Assembly (NCBI GenBank): GCA_963664065.1
Contig: OY760942.1
Coordinates: 1,798,001 to 1,862,000 of the forward strand
DNA length: 64,000 bases
Direction of reading: 5' to 3'
Source of the DNA: JABDJL01 sp963664065
Lineage (GTDB): Bacteria > Pseudomonadota > Gammaproteobacteria > Xanthomonadales > SZUA-36
Position 1 is the first letter of the stretch; each line of letters starts with the position of its first letter. Shown here piece after piece: positions 34,210 to 43,456 of the stretch. The notes under the pieces are model-generated. The model saw only the letters and a program-made list of their open reading frames with translations, made no database searches and was not told the DNA's origin. Both the position numbers and the translations under genes were made by a program.

Positions 34210-35280
34210 CTACAGGTCGTCGGGAAGTTTTTTCTCGGCCGGAAACCATGGCCACTTGCAGACGGTTGCACCACGTTCACCTTCCGGTGTTTTAATCGAA
34301 AGACCGGTGTCCAGCACCGCACAGCCGGCCTCAACATTGGCAAAACCAATATTTTTCTCAAGGCGGGGGGAGAATACGCACCTGGTGACCCTTCCCACCT
34401 TCCTGTCGCCGGCAAATACGGGCCAAAACTCCCCGTTAGATGCTTCCATAGGTTCACCGGGTATATCGATTCCCGCCAGCAGTCTGGAAGCGCCCTCATC
34501 CCGTATCTTCTTGAGATTTTACTTGCCGAAAAAGTCATGTGACTGGTCAAGATCGACCAGCTGGCCCATGCCCAGGGTATATGGATTGTCCTGGCGGGTG
34601 ATGTCGGAACCATAGGATAAAAGCCCACCTTCGATGCTTCGAATGGCTGAAGGCGCTATCGGCGCGATATTCCAGGGCTCGCCGGCGGCCATGATCATTT
34701 CCCACATTCGGTCGCCATGACAATGGTTGCGCAGGTAAATTTCCAAACCCAGTTCACCGCTCCAGCCAGTACGGGACACTACCACCGGAATATCGTCCAG
34801 CATGACTTCTTTCAAGCAGTAATAGCCCAGTTTCAGAATCCAGTCACCAAACAAAGCATGCATCATATGAGGAGATTTCGGGCCCTGGCCCTGGACCGGT
34901 GACACATCAGGCTCTAAAACCTGCACATCGAAACCACTGTTGATAGCCACAGCTTGTATCCAGAGCAGGGCATCACCATCTCCGGCAGACAACCAGAATT
35001 TCTTGTCGTCCAGGTGCAAAAGTACCGCGTCATTTACGATGCAGCCATGCTCATCCGTAAGCAAAACGTACAGGCACTTTCCGGCTTCGCTGCCAGAAAG
35101 ATTGCGTGGTGTCAGGTACCGGATGAACTGGAAGGCATCCGGGCCGTTGATCTCAATTTGCCGTTGGCATGAGACATCCCAAACTGTGACGCCGTTGACC
35201 AGCTTCCAGTACTCATCGACCGGACCGGTGAACAGCGTCGGCATGTACATATGGTTGTATATGGTGAATGCCCGGGCGCC
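34210..35280 (-). pseudogene. DmdA/GcvT-like aminomethyltransferase-family protein, broken twice
   Basis: The reading frame begins at about 35280 (GARAFTIYNHMYMPTLFTGP), continues through TVWDVSCQRQIEINGPDAFQ, SRTGWSGELGLEIYLRN and SYGSDITRQDNPYTLGM, reaches QSHDFFGK and stops at TAA 34519-34521. It then continues in the same frame with KIRDEGASRLLAGIDIPGEP, FAGDRKVGRVTRCVFSPRLEK and ATVCKWPWFPAEKKLPDDL, the normal C-terminus. This looks like the DMSP demethylase DmdA group of the GcvT family; other GcvT-like activities are possible. The in-frame stop probably replaced GAA or a similar codon. About 25-30 N-terminal residues are also missing at a deletion junction. Confidence 0.8.
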
Positions 35281-35904
35281 ACGGCAAGCCTGGCCGATGT
35301 GGCAGACCACGGGCAGTTTGCACAAGTATTCGATGACCTGGACGAACAACTGGGTGGTCTTGATGTTCTGGTCAACAACGCAGGAATTGCCGGGCCCGTC
35401 GCCCCGGTAGAAGATATCGCTCCGGCTGACTGGGACTGGACTATTGCCGTCAATCTCAGCAGCCAATTTTACAGTGCACGCCAGGCTGTACCGCTGCTTA
35501 AAGACAACAGCGGTGGATCCATTATCAATATTGCATCCAGTGCAGCGTTTTTTGGCTGCCCGCTTCGCACACCCTATGCATCCGCCAAGTGGGGGTTGAT
35601 CGGCCTGACCAAGACTTTGGCCATGGAATTGGGGCAATTTGGCATCCGGGTCAATGCCATCTGCCCGGGCAGTGTGGACGGTGAGCGGATCAACGCAGTC
35701 ATTCAAAATGACGCGGACTGCCAGGGCAGGACTGTCGAAGAGATCCGCGACAGCTATCTTCGGCAAACCTCCATGAGGATCCTGATTGACCCGTCGGATG
35801 TGGCCAACCTGGCACTATTCCTGGCCTCGGACCTTGGCGCAAAAATATCCGGGCAGGCACTTGGTCTTGATGGCAATACCGAAACCTTTGCGACAGGCCA
35901 GTAA
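35269..35904 (+). pseudogene. Short-chain dehydrogenase/reductase lacking its NAD-binding N-terminus
   Basis: The frame from about 35269 gives PGATASLADVADHGQFAQ, LGGLDVLVNNAGIAGPVAPV, the catalytic Ser-Tyr-Lys region INIASSAAFFGCPLRTPYASAK and a complete C-terminus. The normal first 50-60 residues, including the Gly-rich dinucleotide loop, are absent; the ATG at 35251 encodes only a few codons derived from the antisense of the DmdA-like gene. The cofactor site is lost, so the product cannot work as a normal SDR. It is head-to-head with the DmdA-like pseudogene across a deletion junction. Confidence 0.8.
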
Positions 35905-35931
35905 TTCACCGAATGATCGAAAGGAACAGCA

Positions 35932-36918
35932 TTGAAAGCAGCGTGGTTTGAGAAATTCGGGGCAGCATCAGAGGTGCTAATCACCGGTGAACAGCCCGCT
36001 CCTGAACTGGGAAAAGGCGAGGTGCTGGTCGAGATAAAGACCAGCGCGGTCAATCCTTCTGACGTGAAAAAACGTGCAGGGGCCTTTCCGGCATTGCTGG
36101 ATGATGGATTTGTCATTCCCAACAGCGATGGCGCGGGTGTGATTGTCGCGGTGGGAGAAGGAGTATCCGGGGAAAGGGTCGGGGATCGTGTCTGGGTGTA
36201 CCAGGCCCAGTTCGAGCGGCGCATGGGTTCGGCTGCCGGGCTCCTGTCCATTGACAACCACCGTGCAGTCTGTCTGCCGGACAATGCGTCATTCGAGGAA
36301 GGCGCCTGCATGGGCATTCCGGCCATGACCGCTCATCGCTGTGTTTTTGCCGACGGCACGGTGTCGGATAAATCGCTGTTGGTTACCGGCGGCGCAGGTC
36401 GGGTCGGGTTTTATGCCATTCAATGGGCCAGCCAGGCCGGCGCGCGGGTTGTTACAACCGCCTCCAACGACCAAGACCGCCAAGCCTGCCTGGAAGCCGG
36501 GGCCCATGCGGTGGTCAACCACCGCGCGGCGGATTGGTACAGGCTGGCGTTGGAAGCAAACCAGTCGAAGAAGTTTGACCGAGTCATCGATGTTGAATTT
36601 GGCGCCAACCTTCCGCAGACACTGGAGTTGATACGTACCGGCGGCACCATTGCGACCTATTCTTCCACTCAGGAACCGCAGCCTGTATTGCCATTCCTGC
36701 GCATGATGTACCTGGATTTAAGCCTTCGGATGGTGATCGTTTATGCCATGCCGGAGGCCGCCAAGCAAGAGGCCGTAAGTGCTATTGGAAAGGCCCTCAG
36801 AAATGACCTTTTGCAACACAGAATTGCGCACTTCCTGCCGCTGGATGAAATCGCTCGCGCCAATGAATTGATAGAGGAAGGTGGCTTCCGGGGCAGCGTG
36901 ATACTGTCTGTTTCATGA
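35932..36918 (+). CDS. Zinc-free MDR-family NADPH:quinone oxidoreductase-like protein
   Basis: A 328-residue medium-chain reductase. The sequence shows AVNPSDVKKRAGAFP, NSDGAGVIVAVGEGV, and the cofactor loop LLVTGGAGRVGFYAIQWASQ, followed by the later helix FRGSVILSVS at the C-terminus. The cysteine pattern of zinc alcohol dehydrogenases is absent, which fits quinone oxidoreductase or enoyl reductase relatives. The start is TTG 35932 (MKAAWFEKFG) with AAGGAA 7-8 bp upstream; no ATG fits. Its stop overlaps the carboxylesterase start in ATGA. The substrate is unknown. Confidence 0.85.
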   Translation: MKAAWFEKFGAASEVLITGEQPAPELGKGEVLVEIKTSAVNPSDVKKRAGAFPALLDDGFVIPNSDGAGVIVAVGEGVSGERVGDRVWVYQAQFERRMGSAAGLLSIDNHRAVCLPDNASFEEGACMGIPAMTAHRCVFADGTVSDKSLLVTGGAGRVGFYAIQWASQAGARVVTTASNDQDRQACLEAGAHAVVNHRAADWYRLALEANQSKKFDRVIDVEFGANLPQTLELIRTGGTIATYSSTQEPQPVLPFLRMMYLDLSLRMVIVYAMPEAAKQEAVSAIGKALRNDLLQHRIAHFLPLDEIARANELIEEGGFRGSVILSVS

Positions 36919-38506
36919 CAAAGGCCCGTTTATCTTTCATGACTGTAGCAGCCACGCTTCTATGGGTCGTGGCAGCGGCAAACACGCCGCCGATGGTTAA
37001 AAACGCAGGTGAAATCCTCCAGGGTACCTGGGAGGGGATAAAGGCAATATCGCAACATTCAAGGGTGTGCCCTTTGCTGCGCCACCTGTCGGGGATCTGC
37101 GTTGGAGGGCGCCACAACCCTACCAGGCCAGGGAGGGCATTCAGCAAGCCACTGAATTCGCTCCGGGCTGCATGCAGAACGATTACCTGGTCCAATGGTA
37201 CGCGGGCGTTGCGGCCAAAATGGGCCATTCCCCAGATGTCGTTGGACGTCCCAATGGCGTCAGCGAAAATTGCCTCTACCTGAATGTCTGGACACCTGAT
37301 CTCAAGCCCGACAAACCACTGCCGGTGATGGTCTGGGTGCATGGCGGTAGCAACAAGTCGGGTTGGTCTTACGAACCCAACTACATCGGAAAGCGCCTGG
37401 CGGCAAAGGGTGTGGTCGTGGTGACGATTGCTTACCGGGTAGGACCATTCGGATTTTTCTCTCATCCAAAGCTGGATAATGGCCCCGGAGAATCGGTGGC
37501 CAATTTTGGTGTGCAGGATATGAACCATGCCATGTACTGGGTCAGGGACCATATCGGCGCATTCGGGGGCAACCCGGAAAATGTGACCGCCTTTGGTGAA
37601 TCTTCAGGTGTCGGCGACATCCGCGACTGGCTGGGCACGGATATCATCGGTGAGGGGCTTTATCACAAGGCCATCGCGCAAAGCCCGGCCGGCTCTATGT
37701 CCATGCGCCGCACGCTGGCCGAGGAGCAGGAAGTCGGTCAAAAACTGATCGGTTGGCTGGGATACGACAACCAGGCGATGACGCAGGAAGACCTGCGTGC
37801 GATTCCTGCCGAGCAGATAGTCGAGGCGGGTGCCAGGGCGCTGCAAGGGCACTATTTTGACGTGGTCCTTGATGGCCTGGTCATGAAAGAACTGCCATTG
37901 GAGTCTTATTCACGTGAGGAAATGTCCAAAGTCAGTTTCCTAATCGGTAGCAACCGGGACGAGTGGTATATGTATGTCGATACCGAAGCCGGTTGGCCTG
38001 ATGTCGATAAATGGTTGCAGGCCAATGCGCCCGCTTATGCCAAAATTCTCCGCTCAAAGGTATCAGATGAAACAGACGTCAGACGGGCTTTTGACCGGCT
38101 GTGGGCATCGCATGACACGCATTGCCCGGCCAGGTATATCGCTACCGGTGTCAACGCGGTGGGCGGCAATGCTTGGGTTTACTATTTCACCCGTCAAAGG
38201 CCCGAGCCTGAAATGAAGAAGCTCGGCGCATACCATGGCACAGAGATTGGCTATGTATTTGACGCCCACGAGGTTTGGCAGCCCACGGACGAGGTGGATG
38301 ACCGCCTCACCGAAATCGTCATGGACTACTGGGTGCAATTTGCCAGGACCGGTAACCCCAATGTACCGGGCCGGCCACACTGGCCCCGCTACACGGCCGC
38401 TGAACCGCGTCTGATGGAGTTGGGGAACGAGGTCAGGGTGATCCCGCCTCCGGATGCAGACCTCTGCCTGTGGCTGGGTCCGCAGAGGCAAGCCGCTAAA
38501 AGGTAA
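36915..38506 (+). pseudogene. Type B carboxylesterase, frameshifted near its N-terminus
   Basis: The start ATG 36915 reads a signal-like MTKARLSFMTVAATLLWVVA and then GEILQGTWEG. The rest of the protein is in another frame: DKGNIATFKGVPFAAPPVGD, SENCLYLNVWTP, VMVWVHGGSN, the nucleophile elbow FGESSGVGD and a complete C-terminus. The frames meet at the G run 37034-37037, where one missing G explains the break (GAG GGG GAT AAA). The protein would be about 530 residues when intact. Downstream codons remain open to 38506, so the lesion is recent or is a sequence error. Confidence 0.8.
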
Positions 38507-38511
38507 ACCAT

Positions 38512-40014
38512 GTGAATAATAAGCAACAGATCGACCGGGTCAGTTTTGGCGCCTGTATATCCATTATCGTCCTGTCGTGCATTCCCCTGATCATGTACCC
38601 GGATTCCGGCGGTACTTTCCTGGTCGACCTCTACAATCTGATTGCTGACAAGCTGGGTTATCTTTATCTCATGGCCGGCCTTGCCGCGATTGGTTTCCTG
38701 GCCTGGCTGGCTTTTGGCCGGTTTGGCAAGGTGCTGTTGGGGCAGCAGGGCGAAAAGCCGGATTTCGGTAATCTGAGCTGGGCTGCCATGTTGTTTTGTG
38801 CCGGTATTGGCGCCGGCCTGATGGCCTGGGCGCCGATTGAATGGGGCTATTATTACGATACGCCGCTTTTTGACGTGGCTGCCCGGTCTGTTGAAGCCGC
38901 CGAATGGGCATCAACCTACGGCATTTTCCACTGGGGCTTTACCGCATGGGCTTTTTACTGCCTGCCGACCATTGCCATTGCCCCCTACTACGTCAAACGC
39001 ACCGAAAGCCTCAGGTTCAGCAACAGTTGTTATTACTGGCTGGATGGACGGGAGGATACGCGTCGAGGCCGCCTGATTGATTTCCTGTTCATGATCGGTC
39101 TGCTGGGTGGCGCCGGCTCGTCACTGGGTTTTTCGACGCCAATGATCTCAACCCTGTTTGCTCGCCTGACAGGTTTGGAACCCGGGTTTTCTATGGAATT
39201 CGGAGTGGTGATCGTCTCGGTAATTTTCTTTGCCATCAGCGTGTGGCTCGGCCTGAAGAAAGGCATCAAGCGTCTGAGCGAGCTGAACCTGTGGCTGGCG
39301 ATGGTATTGCTTGGTTTTATTTTGATTGTCGGCCCCACGGTTTTTTTGCTGAAGACTTCGCTCAACAGCGTCGGGCTGATGCTGGATAACCTGGTGCGCA
39401 TGAGCAGCTGGACCGATGCCTTTACCAGTTCCGGATTTGTCGAAAGCTGGACCGTTTTCTACTGGGCCTGGTGGATTGCCTACGGTCCATTCGTCGGTTT
39501 GTTTGTCACGCGGATATCCCGTGGGCGTACCATTCGCCAGGTGGTGTTGGGAATGCTGGGTTACGGCACACTGGGCTGTGCGCTTTTTTACATGATTATT
39601 GGCAATTACGGCATGCACCTGGAATTAACGGAGGCAGTTGCTGTGACAGAAACCCTGTCTGCCCAGGGCGCGCCCGCGGCCATTACGGTGATTCTTGAAC
39701 AATTGCCATGGGCGACACTGGTGATCGCGGCATTTACCCTTGTTGCACTGGTATTTTCGGTCACGACTTACGATTCTGCATCTTATATTCTCGCCTCCAG
39801 CGCCACGCGCAGGCTGGCGCCCGGACAAGACCCCGAACGATGGCACCGCGTGTTCTGGGCCATGGCACTGGCCGTACTGCCGTTAACCCTGATGTTCGTC
39901 GGTGGCCTTCAGGTGATCCAGACAGCCACGCTGGTCGTGTCTTTGCCGTTATTATTTGTCGGGGTGATGATGGCCTGGTCCTTGTCCAGGCAACTGGCAA
40001 AGGATCATCAGTAA
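38512..40014 (+). CDS. BCCT-family betaine/choline/carnitine-type transporter
   Basis: A 500-residue sodium- or proton-coupled transporter with about twelve membrane helices. Family marks include FCAGIGAGLMAWAPIEWGYY, YGIFHWGFTAWAFYCLP and the core FYWAWWIAYGPFVGLFVTRI followed by SRGRTIRQV. Such proteins import betaine, choline, carnitine, taurine or DMSP. A role in DMSP or betaine uptake would suit the DmdA-like remnant nearby, but this is inference. The start is GTG 38512 with an AAGG site upstream; an overlapping ATG at 38510 runs into TGA. Confidence 0.9.
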   Translation: MNNKQQIDRVSFGACISIIVLSCIPLIMYPDSGGTFLVDLYNLIADKLGYLYLMAGLAAIGFLAWLAFGRFGKVLLGQQGEKPDFGNLSWAAMLFCAGIGAGLMAWAPIEWGYYYDTPLFDVAARSVEAAEWASTYGIFHWGFTAWAFYCLPTIAIAPYYVKRTESLRFSNSCYYWLDGREDTRRGRLIDFLFMIGLLGGAGSSLGFSTPMISTLFARLTGLEPGFSMEFGVVIVSVIFFAISVWLGLKKGIKRLSELNLWLAMVLLGFILIVGPTVFLLKTSLNSVGLMLDNLVRMSSWTDAFTSSGFVESWTVFYWAWWIAYGPFVGLFVTRISRGRTIRQVVLGMLGYGTLGCALFYMIIGNYGMHLELTEAVAVTETLSAQGAPAAITVILEQLPWATLVIAAFTLVALVFSVTTYDSASYILASSATRRLAPGQDPERWHRVFWAMALAVLPLTLMFVGGLQVIQTATLVVSLPLLFVGVMMAWSLSRQLAKDHQ

Positions 40015-40084
40015 ATCGGTAGGCTGCATACAATTTGGTTATGCTTGAGGGCGAGACCTGAGCCGGGGAAAACTGGATAGAAGC

Positions 40085-40747
40085 ATGCGCCATCTCAACC
40101 TTTTCACTCGTTTGACAATTTATTACATGGTCATCGCCCTGGCGATGTGGGTCGCCTATTCACAGATTCCCGATCTTGCGAGGCACCTGCCACTGGGTGT
40201 GGTTGAACATTTGCTGTCTGACGATGACCCGACCGGTGGCCTCACGGGCAGGGGTGTAGAGATTCATGCATCCAGTGTCACAACTGAATTCGGCGGCATT
40301 GTGTGGCTGGTGGTGGCTATTCTGGGTGCGGTCATATTGATGATTCCGGTTTCCTGGGTATACATGGCAATTCGAAAGCAGGCCAAGGTGGACCAGTCAC
40401 TATTGGAGACCATCATTATTCTTCCCATTGCCGTGACCGGCATTGTGCTGATCGTGCACAACAGCCTGGCACTCGCCTTCAGTCTGACCGGTGTTGTGGC
40501 TGGTGTGCGCTTCAGAAATGCCCTGAAAAATACCGCAGATTCTGTGTTTATTTTCATGGCTGTCGGCGTTGGCCTCGCATCCGGAATCGGTATGCTCATG
40601 ATCGCCCTGATCATGAGCATCATCTTCAATTACACATTCCTGGCTTTATGGGCATTGAACTATGGCTATGTAGAAGAGGCCAAATCCTATATGCGGCTGA
40701 GCAAGGAAGAAGAAGATGATGACCAGGACAGGGGTATTTTTGACTGA
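40085..40747 (+). CDS. DUF4956 membrane protein
   Basis: A 220-residue protein with an N-terminal helix (FTRLTIYYMVIALAMWVAYS), a short periplasmic segment, and a helical bundle that contains the DUF4956 core AFSLTGVVAGVRFRNALKNT and ADSVFIFMAVGVGLASGIG. It ends in a charged tail (KEEEDDDQDRG). Some DUF4956 proteins occur next to VTC-type polyphosphate polymerase or CotH genes; neither is an immediate neighbour here, though a possible CotH-like protein is encoded at 41979-43043. Function is unknown. Confidence 0.85.
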   Translation: MRHLNLFTRLTIYYMVIALAMWVAYSQIPDLARHLPLGVVEHLLSDDDPTGGLTGRGVEIHASSVTTEFGGIVWLVVAILGAVILMIPVSWVYMAIRKQAKVDQSLLETIIILPIAVTGIVLIVHNSLALAFSLTGVVAGVRFRNALKNTADSVFIFMAVGVGLASGIGMLMIALIMSIIFNYTFLALWALNYGYVEEAKSYMRLSKEEEDDDQDRGIFD

Positions 40748-40771
40748 TTTACTGTTGGTACAGGGTATCAA

Positions 40772-42013
40772 ATGACGATGCGAATCGTTATCTGCGTTTT
40801 ATCGTTGCTGTTATCCAGTGCCTGCGCTCATGGTAAGGCCAGGATGATTGATGAATATCACTGGGAAGGCGTCGAACGTGTAGTTGCCATTGGCGATCTT
40901 CACGGGGACTACGAGCAATACATCAAGGTATTGCGGTCTGCCGGCCTGGTCAATTCGCGTGGCAAATGGTCGGGTGGAACCACGCATCTGGTGCAGACCG
41001 GTGACGTTCCGGACCGCGGGCCTGACACCCGTGACATCATTGATCACCTGGCCAGACTGAAGATACAGGCAGACAAAAACGGCGGCCGCGTACACACCCT
41101 GATTGGCAACCACGAGGCCATGAACGGCTATGGCGATCTTCGCTACGTAACTCCTGCCGAATTTCAGGCCTTTGCCGGGCGAAACTCAGCGCAAATCCGC
41201 GAAAAACAATGGAAGTTCCACCTTGAGCGGACCAGGGAATTAACCCCGGAAATATTTCTGGTCATTGATTTGGAACAATATCGGCTGGATTGGGAAAAAG
41301 AGGTTCCCCTGGGTTGGGTAGAGCATCGAATTGCCTGGCAACCCGCAGGCGAGTATGGAAAGTGGGTGCTTGGCAATAAAATAGCGGTCATGGTGAATGA
41401 CACCCTGTTTGTTCATGGTGGACTAAGTCCGGATTATTGTCGTTATTCCTTGCAGGAAATTACCGAAATGGCAAGGGTGCAACTGCAAAGTTATGACCGG
41501 GAAGTCGATGGTGTTCTCAACGCCGAGAATGGACCATTGTGGTACCGGGGACTGGCGCGAGAGCACGAGACCTATTTCAGACCAGCTGTTGACCAGATCC
41601 TGGATCGGTATGGTGCATCACGAATCGTGGTGGGACACACGCCGACCGGCGGCGTGGTTTGGCCCCGTTTTGGCGGCCGGGTGGTGGTAAATGACACCGG
41701 AATCGCTACTCATTATGGATCCAATATCGGCTGGTTTGAGCAGTCAGGGGGCAAGGCCTATGCCGGTTATGAAGACCACAGGCTGGAATTGCCGGTCACA
41801 GAAGATGACCGGATCGCCTATCTCGAAGCAGTGATCGATTTCAAGCCTGACAATCAATACCTGCAAGAAAGGCTGGCCGAATTAACCGCTCCGGAAATCG
41901 TGGCAGAGCCGCCCCGGGCCAACGAGATTGCGGGTGAAGATGGAGAAATTAATGAGGCAGTGCCTGCCAGGGAGCCTGTCAGCCCCGGCATTTGTCGGTC
42001 AGATGCTTCTTGA
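40772..42013 (+). CDS. Metallophosphoesterase (calcineurin-like), Shewanella-like phosphatase type, lipoprotein
   Basis: A 413-residue phosphatase. The start MTMRIVICVLSLLLSSACAH has a lipobox (LSSAC), suggesting a periplasmic lipoprotein. The metal-binding motifs follow: VVAIGDLHGDYEQY, QTGDVPDRGPDT, LIGNHEAMNGYGD, FVHGGLSPDY and VVGHTPTGGVV. This order is that of PPP-type bacterial phosphatases. The substrate, whether phosphoprotein or small molecule, is unknown. Its last 35 bp overlap the end of the convergent next gene. Confidence 0.9.
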   Translation: MTMRIVICVLSLLLSSACAHGKARMIDEYHWEGVERVVAIGDLHGDYEQYIKVLRSAGLVNSRGKWSGGTTHLVQTGDVPDRGPDTRDIIDHLARLKIQADKNGGRVHTLIGNHEAMNGYGDLRYVTPAEFQAFAGRNSAQIREKQWKFHLERTRELTPEIFLVIDLEQYRLDWEKEVPLGWVEHRIAWQPAGEYGKWVLGNKIAVMVNDTLFVHGGLSPDYCRYSLQEITEMARVQLQSYDREVDGVLNAENGPLWYRGLAREHETYFRPAVDQILDRYGASRIVVGHTPTGGVVWPRFGGRVVVNDTGIATHYGSNIGWFEQSGGKAYAGYEDHRLELPVTEDDRIAYLEAVIDFKPDNQYLQERLAELTAPEIVAEPPRANEIAGEDGEINEAVPAREPVSPGICRSDAS

Positions 42014-43043
42014 TCCCTGCCGGTTTATCCAGATATTCATAAAACCCTTCCAGGTATTTCACGGCAGTATTCCGGGTCTTGCTGGTGAGTAGTTCCTCAT
42101 TCTTGAATAGCGCCAGGATTTCCTGTTTATTGTCGCGATACCTGGCCAGTGCCGCCGGTAATTCATCATTATGGAAGCAAAACCCCCGGTATAACCTTTG
42201 CGTGATCCTCCTGACCTTAAGCACGTCCGGCGGCGCAGCATATGGTGCGTTCACCAGGCCGGACGCATCGAGATCATAGGGTACGGGGTACACGGGTAAG
42301 CTACCCGGCCCCTCGCTCATCAATTTTGAATTATGGCAACATTCAACCGGGTCCCGCCCGCCCGTGGCCGACCAGTCGAGGTTGCTGATCAGGTACTGGA
42401 ACAAGGTGTAATTGCTGGTCTCTACCGGGTCGAGATTGCGGTATTTAACCCTGGGAATCTCCAACTCTTTCAATCCATTACGTTCCGCAACATCATCAAC
42501 ATCCTCGATTAGAAAACCGAACCGTTCCAATGGCTTACTGTCTCGCTCGGTATCAAGGTAGGTGACCATCATCGGCCTGACTTTGAAGCTATATGGCGTA
42601 ATCAGGTTATAGATACGGTAACTCAGGTACTCCTTCACAAAATACTGTTGGTAGCCCCTGTTGGATTTGCAGTAAGTGACCATTTTCAGCGAGCCCTGGC
42701 CACGGAACATCGTGTCCTTGACCTGCGCTTTGTCGAACCACAATTTTAACGGCGGAAAATCGCAGACCTTTTCAAGACGCGTCAGCCCCCTGGTGGTAAG
42801 GCCAAGACTGAGACTGTGACGTTGACCATTGGTATCGGTATATTCCAGTACTCCGGCATGCTTTTCCGGGTTGGTCTTTCGCCTTTGAATGCTCCGCCAT
42901 GGCCCTTTCAGCGTCACGCTCATCATGGCGTGATCTTTGAATAACTTGACCGGCTTCGGATCCTCTTTCTGGGCATAGGCGTGAGGAATGGTCAAGAAAG
43001 CCAGTATCAGGCTGGTGATCGCAAGTTTAAAATGCTTTTGCAT
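41979..43043 (-). CDS. Uncharacterised exported protein, possible distant CotH-like fold
   Basis: A 354-residue protein with a clear signal peptide (ITSLILAFLTIPHAYA). The mature part has KGPWRSIQRRKTNPEKHAGV, CDFPPLKLWFDK, FLIEDVDDVAERNG, FQYLISNLDWSATGGRDPV, CCHNSKLM and VPYDLDASGLVN. The order of an IEDVDD segment, an NLDW segment and a YDLDASGLV segment recalls CotH-type secreted kinases, where Asp and Asn residues bind metal and nucleotide, but the match is by eye only. It has about seven cysteines. It is near a DUF4956 gene. Confidence 0.65.
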   Translation of the reverse strand: MQKHFKLAITSLILAFLTIPHAYAQKEDPKPVKLFKDHAMMSVTLKGPWRSIQRRKTNPEKHAGVLEYTDTNGQRHSLSLGLTTRGLTRLEKVCDFPPLKLWFDKAQVKDTMFRGQGSLKMVTYCKSNRGYQQYFVKEYLSYRIYNLITPYSFKVRPMMVTYLDTERDSKPLERFGFLIEDVDDVAERNGLKELEIPRVKYRNLDPVETSNYTLFQYLISNLDWSATGGRDPVECCHNSKLMSEGPGSLPVYPVPYDLDASGLVNAPYAAPPDVLKVRRITQRLYRGFCFHNDELPAALARYRDNKQEILALFKNEELLTSKTRNTAVKYLEGFYEYLDKPAGIKKHLTDKCRG

Positions 43044-43055
43044 GGTCAGGTCCTG

Positions 43056-43322
43056 TCAGAAATTCGGTAACTGGGTGGTCCCGATACCTTTCTCGTGAAG
43101 CAATATTGGAATGCTGTCTTCAACCGGATAGATGACTTTCAAGTCTTCCGTTACGAGACCTTCGCTGAGTGGTTCTTTTACACTTTCACCTTCTACGAAT
43201 TTCACTTCACCACGGCCAATGGCGGCATTCAGTTTATCCAGTTGTTGTGGCGTAAGCCGGGTTAGCGGAGTTTTACTCACCGGGCAACAAAGGATTTCAA
43301 GTAGTTTTCCGTCAACAGGCAT
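43056..43322 (-). CDS. Trm112-family / YcaR-like small zinc-ribbon protein
   Basis: An 88-residue protein beginning MPVDGKLLEILCCPVSKTPL, the Trm112 pattern with only part of the zinc ligands retained, and ending in DLKVIYPVEDSIPILLHE. Family members act as small partners of methyltransferases or glycosyltransferases; the bacterial role is unclear. It lies 12 bp upstream of the exported protein gene on the same strand. Confidence 0.85.
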   Translation of the reverse strand: MPVDGKLLEILCCPVSKTPLTRLTPQQLDKLNAAIGRGEVKFVEGESVKEPLSEGLVTEDLKVIYPVEDSIPILLHEKGIGTTQLPNF

Positions 43323-43456
43323 GTCGTTTTCCAGGGCGTGACAAGTACCCCTATTTTACCCAAAATTGACATACAACAACCACTACTGTGCTGTTTGTGC
43401 CATCGGGTCGCTGCTACAATAATGTCCTTCTTTGTCATTTTCACGAAGGAATTCAA

